In this document: one piece after another, positions 59,401 to 64,000 of the stretch | Numbering within the stretch: the stretch's first letter is position 1 | How the letters are laid out: each line of letters opens with the position of its first letter | DNA from: Whalleya microplaca | Taxonomy: Eukaryota; Ascomycota; Sordariomycetes; Xylariales; Xylariaceae | Length of the DNA: 64,000 nucleotides | Reading direction: 5' to 3' | NCBI GenBank assembly: GCA_022497155.1 | Contig: MU385743.1 | Coordinates: 124,001-188,000 of the forward strand | Notes under the pieces: generated by a model | Seen by the model: the letters and a program-made list of their open reading frames with translations, nothing else | Database searches by the model: none | Told to the model about the DNA's origin: nothing | Program-made: the position numbers and the translations under genes

Positions 59401-60162
59401 ACTCCTAGATGCGATAGAGGTTGTTTGGGTAGGAGGAGTTCATGGTCTATTAAGCAACTTAGTCTACAAGCTATGATCAAGTCGTGTCTTTGGTGATGCT
59501 ACCTACTCAAAACCACATTTACCCAGGCAGAGAGTAGGCTGGAAGAAGTTGCCTCGCGGCTAAACGCCCGGAAGTATGTAAGAGACCATTCCCTCTACAT
59601 ATACAGTATTGTTAGGGCATGATATTAGTACAGGCAAGAGCACGAGGTACATGTCCCTCAGGGGCTTCATCAGTAGCGAGACACACTCCAGAGTCCACAT
59701 ACCCGAAGTCTAAGGTTAGTGTTGACTCCGCAGTTTACGCGTCCGTATATGAAGACGCTGTGGTTCTCTTTGAGGTTTCGGGAACGGATGCGGCTGGGGG
59801 GGGTGATATTCATCATCGAGAGGGCATCGGGTGGCCAGTTCGGCGCAGCTTAGACATACACAGACCAAAGCCCCGAGTTTGTGCACTTGGTAGATTAATT
59901 TTGTTAGGAGATCATTATCTTCCGCTCGTGTCGATGATGATGTTCCTGACGATCTGAATCGGACGATCGCGAGAGTATCGGTTGTCGCTAGTGTGGGAGT
60001 GTGAGGAGACTTGACTATGACTATGGTGGGAATGTGCATAGACATAATGAATAAGGATAATGGGATAGCTGGTTGATTTATATGAAATGATGAGATCCCT
60101 AAAAGTCATTGCAATTTTCTGCATTTCTTCGTATGAAGACCGCATAACAAATTGGCATTGAG

Positions 60163-60180
60163 GTATATATATATATATAT
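60163..60180. repeat. (TA)n microsatellite
   Basis: About nine TA dinucleotides in a row in the AT-rich desert. Confidence 0.75.
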
Positions 60181-60873
60181 TATTACAACTACTATCCTGA
60201 CACTTCGATGTAGATGCCAAATAATGCCTAGACAATGTAGATACTCAAAAGGACTCTTCCCGTGTTTAACTTTCCTCTTCACTATTAGCTGGTTGCATCT
60301 GAATACCAACACATCATGGCCATCCATCATGCGATGCCCTCTGCCATAATGGCTTCTGTAGGGTCTAAAGCAACCTGTTATGAAGATGGGAAATTTCTAC
60401 TCTCCATATTCCATCTTTACCATAGGATACTCCTGCATTCTAATACAAGCTAGATTTTGCCTAGCTAGTTGAGATCAAAACTCATGAAGTAGGTGAGTCT
60501 GTCTTGTACCTTAGAGGCCCAAAGCAGCTTGTTATTCTTCTATCTCTGATTATTAGTGGCCTTGGAAACCTCCACATGCCACCTAGGTGAGTGAACACCT
60601 CTGATATATATGTGTACAACTGATGGATACTGCTACTGGTTGCTACAGGTGTTCATGTTCGCAACTGGATATGTTGAGGTTTGCTGTTCACCCTTCGTGT
60701 AGTCCACCATATTCACCCTGAACGAAGACCACATCATTGATGCCGAAAAATGGCGGCTTCATGATGAATATGTCAAGCCCCAGCCCTGTGGAGGGCTAGC
60801 AATCGCCACCATCTCGTCATTCGAGCACACCCCAAAAGCCGGTCTTCGATCCCTATCTTCAAACGTCACGCAC

Positions 60874-61992
60874 TCATTTCCCCAGCTCCTCCTCCTCCTC
60901 ATCCGGGACCTCCTCCCCCGCCTCGATAGCCTCCTGCCGCTTCCGCTCCTGGCGCCTCCTCTTCTTCTCCAGCAGCTTCGTCAGCGCCTTCGCGGCATTG
61001 AACACGCCGCCGGTGCCGGCGCCGCACGCGGCACAGCTCGGGTCCCGCCGGTACCGCTGCAGCGCGCAGGGGAGGCAGAAGTAGTGCTGGCACCGCGTCA
61101 CGCAGGGCTCCCGGTAGGCGCCCTTGCAGATGACGCAGGCGAAGGGGATTTTCTCCAGGAGGGCCTCTTCGGCGGCGTCGACGTCGCCGTCGTCTTTTGC
61201 CTTACTCGCATTATTCGCGCCGGAGCCGCCGCCACCACGGTTGCCGGCGCTGGCGACGACCTTGCCGCCGCCGCCGGCGTTCTTCTTGCCGACGTTCTCC
61301 CACTCGCGGTCGAGCTGCCACCCTTGCTTGTAGTCCTCGCGCGCGTGCAGGAATTTGCAGTTGTCGCCGAAGCCGCAGAAGCCGGTCTGCTTGTAGTCCT
61401 TGCACACGTCGGGCGCGAAGTCGGTCACGGTGATGGTGCGGATGTTGGTCGCGGCCTTGATGGGGCCGACCTTGCGGTCGGGGGCGTTGGGGTTGCGCTG
61501 GATGAAGGTTGTTTGGTTCGCTAGGCCCTTGTAGGTGCCGTCTGGTGCCTGCGCCGGGGGTTCTTTGGTGTTGGTGGTGTCTCTGGATTTGGAGGCGGGG
61601 AGCGGGCGCGTCTTGCCGAGCAGGTTCGCGTCCTCGTCGTACCAGTTCGTCTGCTTCGTCGCGTCGTTCGTGCTCGTTATGGGCACGCTGCGGTCGGCCT
61701 CGAAGACGGTGGCGGAGTGGGCGTCTCGCGCGGCGGAGGCGGCGTTGTTGTTGTTGTCCTTGGATGAGGCGGTTACCACGGCGTTCTTCTTCCGCCGCTT
61801 GACGCGCTGCCCGGATTCATCTTCCGATGAGGTGTAGTCGGAGTCGTCGCTGTCGTTGGCTGGTGGCGGCGTCGCTGGGCGTTTCCTGATGTTCGCCTTG
61901 TTCTTTGCGCCGCGTTTCTTGAAGATGGCCACGGGTGCTATGGGAGGAGCATCTGTGGTTGCTGAGGCATTGGTGGTATTATCGTCGGCCAT
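60874..61992 (-). CDS. cwc24: Pre-mRNA-splicing factor Cwc24 (CCCH and RING fingers)
   Basis: Intronless. The start at 61992 (372 residues) is preferred over an ATG 35 codons upstream, because the upstream segment is unrelated in style and the family begins with a short acidic/Ala head. The N-terminal half is disordered with KKRGAKNKANIRKRPATPPP and an acidic SSEDE patch. The middle carries ITVTDFAPDVCKDYKQTGFCGFGDNCKFLHAREDYKQGWQLDREW, the CCCH zinc finger with the conserved spacing C-x8-C-x5-C-x3-H. The RING (CVICKGAYREPCVTRCQHYFCLPCALQRY..CAACG) follows at about 285-325, and the tail is Lys/Arg/Glu-rich. Cwc24 binds the 5' splice site during the Prp2-dependent activation of the spliceosome. 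Confidence 0.95.
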   Translation of the reverse strand: MADDNTTNASATTDAPPIAPVAIFKKRGAKNKANIRKRPATPPPANDSDDSDYTSSEDESGQRVKRRKKNAVVTASSKDNNNNAASAARDAHSATVFEADRSVPITSTNDATKQTNWYDEDANLLGKTRPLPASKSRDTTNTKEPPAQAPDGTYKGLANQTTFIQRNPNAPDRKVGPIKAATNIRTITVTDFAPDVCKDYKQTGFCGFGDNCKFLHAREDYKQGWQLDREWENVGKKNAGGGGKVVASAGNRGGGGSGANNASKAKDDGDVDAAEEALLEKIPFACVICKGAYREPCVTRCQHYFCLPCALQRYRRDPSCAACGAGTGGVFNAAKALTKLLEKKRRRQERKRQEAIEAGEEVPDEEEEELGK

Positions 61993-63152
61993 AATTGGTG
62001 GTGTGGAGAGATGAGTTTGTTTTTGTTGAGCGCAAGGGATTGATTTGTGGGGATGGTTGAAATGAAAGAAAATAGATTTGCAGCACGAAGCTTCCAAGGT
62101 TTCAATGTAGATGTTTCTGATTACCGATTTATGTAGCGTAATAAAAGCAAAAGCTTCTAGAAGATGGTGTAGAAGATCGATCTACATAAGCTCCGTAGGC
62201 CGGGCGGTTTCAGCTTACATACAAACTTTACAGCTAAAAATGCAGCCTTGTGTGGGTGGCGCACAGACGTCGAGCTGTGCTCAGTGTGCTACTCCAACAA
62301 TTCAGCTGCTGGGCTGGTGGTATATACAGTACAAATACATGTTTGCACTGTATACAGCCGTCGGAACCTGGCATCATGGGGCTTGTTAAGTATCCGGCTT
62401 GGCCTAGCCGGATGTAGCTAGCGACAGCAGAAGACAGGGGGGAAATACCCCACCTGGCGGGGTTGAGTGACAGCTCTAAAATTGGATTGTTTACATCACT
62501 TCATGCGCGCAACACCACAATTTCTCGTGATCCAATGGCTAGACGCGCTGTCATTGGATGTTTTGAGATTACCTAACGTGGTAGCTGGCCCTTCAGCGGC
62601 AACTTTGGTACGCGTTGATCTAGGCCCCTATACAATTACATATCTCCATAGCATGTACACACGTAAGTTGGGATGGTTTGGTACACTTATGTGTGTGCAG
62701 ACAGATAAAGCATAGTTGAGCGATAGCAAGAGGATAGACAATAATGTAAATGCCTATAAGTACTGTGTAGATATCACATGTATAAGTCAAGCAGTCAAGG
62801 TTTATATAGATCTGTACTTGTAAATACTGAATGTAAATATTTATAAGTGGCAAGAGCTGTGCCTGAATAGGTACTTGGGCTGACCTTGCGACCAGCAACT
62901 GTCAATCCACTGTATAAACATATGACTGGATGCCCCGACATCCATGTGCTAAAAGGTGGGAGATCTATGTAGCACATACTGTGCATATTCGTGGCCAACA
63001 AGGTACTGCCGGGTACTACAGGGGCCACATGCAAGGGAACGGTACCTAGACCTACCTAAACCTACCTAACCTTTGACAACGACAGCCGGACAGCTCACTC
63101 AACTCACCGTCTCGCTGTCAGTCGGCACGGGCCACAAGTCGTCATTTTGGTA

Positions 63153-63180
63153 CGTAGAATTAGTAGAATTAGTAGAATTA
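63153..63180. repeat. AGAATTAGT triplicate
   Basis: Three tandem copies of a 9-bp unit, TAGAATTAG. Confidence 0.7.
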
Positions 63181-63700
63181 GGTTTTCCGATACAGAAGAT
63201 TGCTAGCAGTCCTTCCCAACTTCTTCAACATCGACAACTTTTCTTGTCCTGTCCAGTCAGTCCCTCCCCCTCCCTCTTGTTTCTTTTGCCCTCCCCCCCC
63301 CCTCTTCTTCCCGTCCTGGGCCGTTCCTGTTTGTAAGACACTTCCAGACAACTGAGGAATCCAGTAGCGATAAATCTCTGGATCGGCTTCCCTTGGAGAA
63401 ACTCATTGTTTTGGACAGAACGGCAGAACGCGTCTCACTCACACCACAGCGGCACCAATCAAACCGCACACTCTTCATACTGTCGTTCACGCAACTTACA
63501 TATATTGTCCACTCACTGTCATTCTCTGCATATAATCCTTTTTCTGCCTGTTCGTTTTTATATCTTTTTTTTTTCTTTTTCTTTTGTAAGAGAGAGAAGA
63601 ACACACGGGATTGCGACAACCGGTTTCTGTTTCCTACGGATACATACAACTTATTACTTGATTTCCAGGTATAATTGTTAATAGTTGTTCATTTTTTACT

Positions 63701-63735
63701 TCTCCCTTCTCCCTTCTCCCTTCTCGCTTCTCGTT
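63701..63735. repeat. CTTCTCC tandem repeat
   Basis: Five imperfect 7-bp units in a pyrimidine-rich leader-like stretch. Confidence 0.75.
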
Positions 63736-64000
63736 CTCTCTCCAATCCAGTTCCGGCACTCCGGCATTTTAAGATTTCGGCATTTCGACAATCAGCTAGC
63801 TCACCATTGTGGTCCTTTGTTGGTTGTTCTGGCTGGCGCGTATAAGGAAAAGTGTCTCGGATATTTCTGGCACACACGACTGGCCCCTTCCCAGCAGCGC
63901 TACTTGTATGTATGTACTATCCGCTACTCGTACTATCCATCGGTCGGCTGCGTCGCGTATCTCCCGGTGCTACCAGCGCTCCCAGCACTACCAGCACTAG

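Larger units (their letters stand above)
55960..60873. other. AT-rich gene desert
   Basis: 4.9 kb without a convincing protein-coding gene on either strand; open frames are 60-110 codons with no family features. It holds a degenerate tRNA-like stretch near 56354-56412, a GC-rich island at about 57990-58150 and a (TA)n run at 60163-60180. Otherwise it looks like decayed sequence. Confidence 0.55.
61993..64000. other. Intergenic region, probable promoter and leader of a gene to the right
   Basis: 2 kb without a recognised gene. From about 63180 the plus strand becomes strongly pyrimidine-rich (TCCCTCCC, a C-run near 63293-63302, T-runs near 63560-63580). Frames at the right edge do not resemble a family. 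This is the style of a long fungal 5' leader, which suggests a plus-strand gene beyond the window. Confidence 0.45.

Overview
This window looks like nuclear DNA of a filamentous ascomycete (Pezizomycotina, perhaps Sordariomycetes; the class is inferred only from overall style). The reasons are intron-bearing genes with GT..AG introns of about 47-90 nt, pyrimidine-rich leaders, fungal-only families (HET domain, NACHT-ankyrin STAND protein, Zn2Cys6 regulator) and GC-rich gene blocks separated by AT-rich gene deserts. No prokaryotic features, rRNA, intact tRNA or CRISPR array were seen.

Layout. 0-2.1 kb: start of an SR-protein kinase (SRPK/Dsk1 type) running off the left edge, with a repeat-rich upstream region holding a possible extra exon. 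5.9-7.7 kb: secreted M24 metallopeptidase-like protein. 8.5-22 kb: an allorecognition or defence-like island with an ankyrin-HET fusion gene, an AT-rich stretch carrying a minisatellite and a small cysteine-rich secreted-protein gene that lacks an ATG, and a large NACHT-ankyrin gene. The 3' part of that NACHT gene is split by a 521-bp hAT-like MITE whose 8-bp target duplication and terminal inverted repeats can be read directly. 22.9-29.4 kb: housekeeping block with an F-box-type protein, zuotin (Zuo1), Mzm1 (LYR complex III assembly factor) and Slt11 (splicing). 30.6-42.2 kb: MFS drug-type transporter, a basic hypothetical protein, secreted GH2 beta-mannosidase and a phospholipase C/P1-nuclease-like protein. 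44.5-46.8 kb: secreted Cys-containing protein and an orphan ORF. 49.0-56.0 kb: compact catabolic-type cluster with a Zn2Cys6 regulator, an AtuA-like DUF1446/DUF4387 protein and an ACS-family MFS transporter. 56-60.8 kb: AT-rich desert. 60.9-62.0 kb: Cwc24 splicing factor. 62-64 kb: no recognisable gene, with pyrimidine-rich repeats that may be the leader of a gene to the right.

How the genes work together. The regulator, AtuA-like enzyme and transporter look like a substrate uptake and degradation unit, with a shared promoter between the enzyme and the transporter. Zuo1 and Mzm1 also share a divergent promoter. The ankyrin-HET and NACHT-ankyrin genes plausibly act in non-self recognition or programmed cell death, but nothing in the sequence shows that they work as a pair. 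Exon structures were assembled by eye from splice consensus and reading-frame continuity. They need RNA evidence, especially where alternatives are stated.
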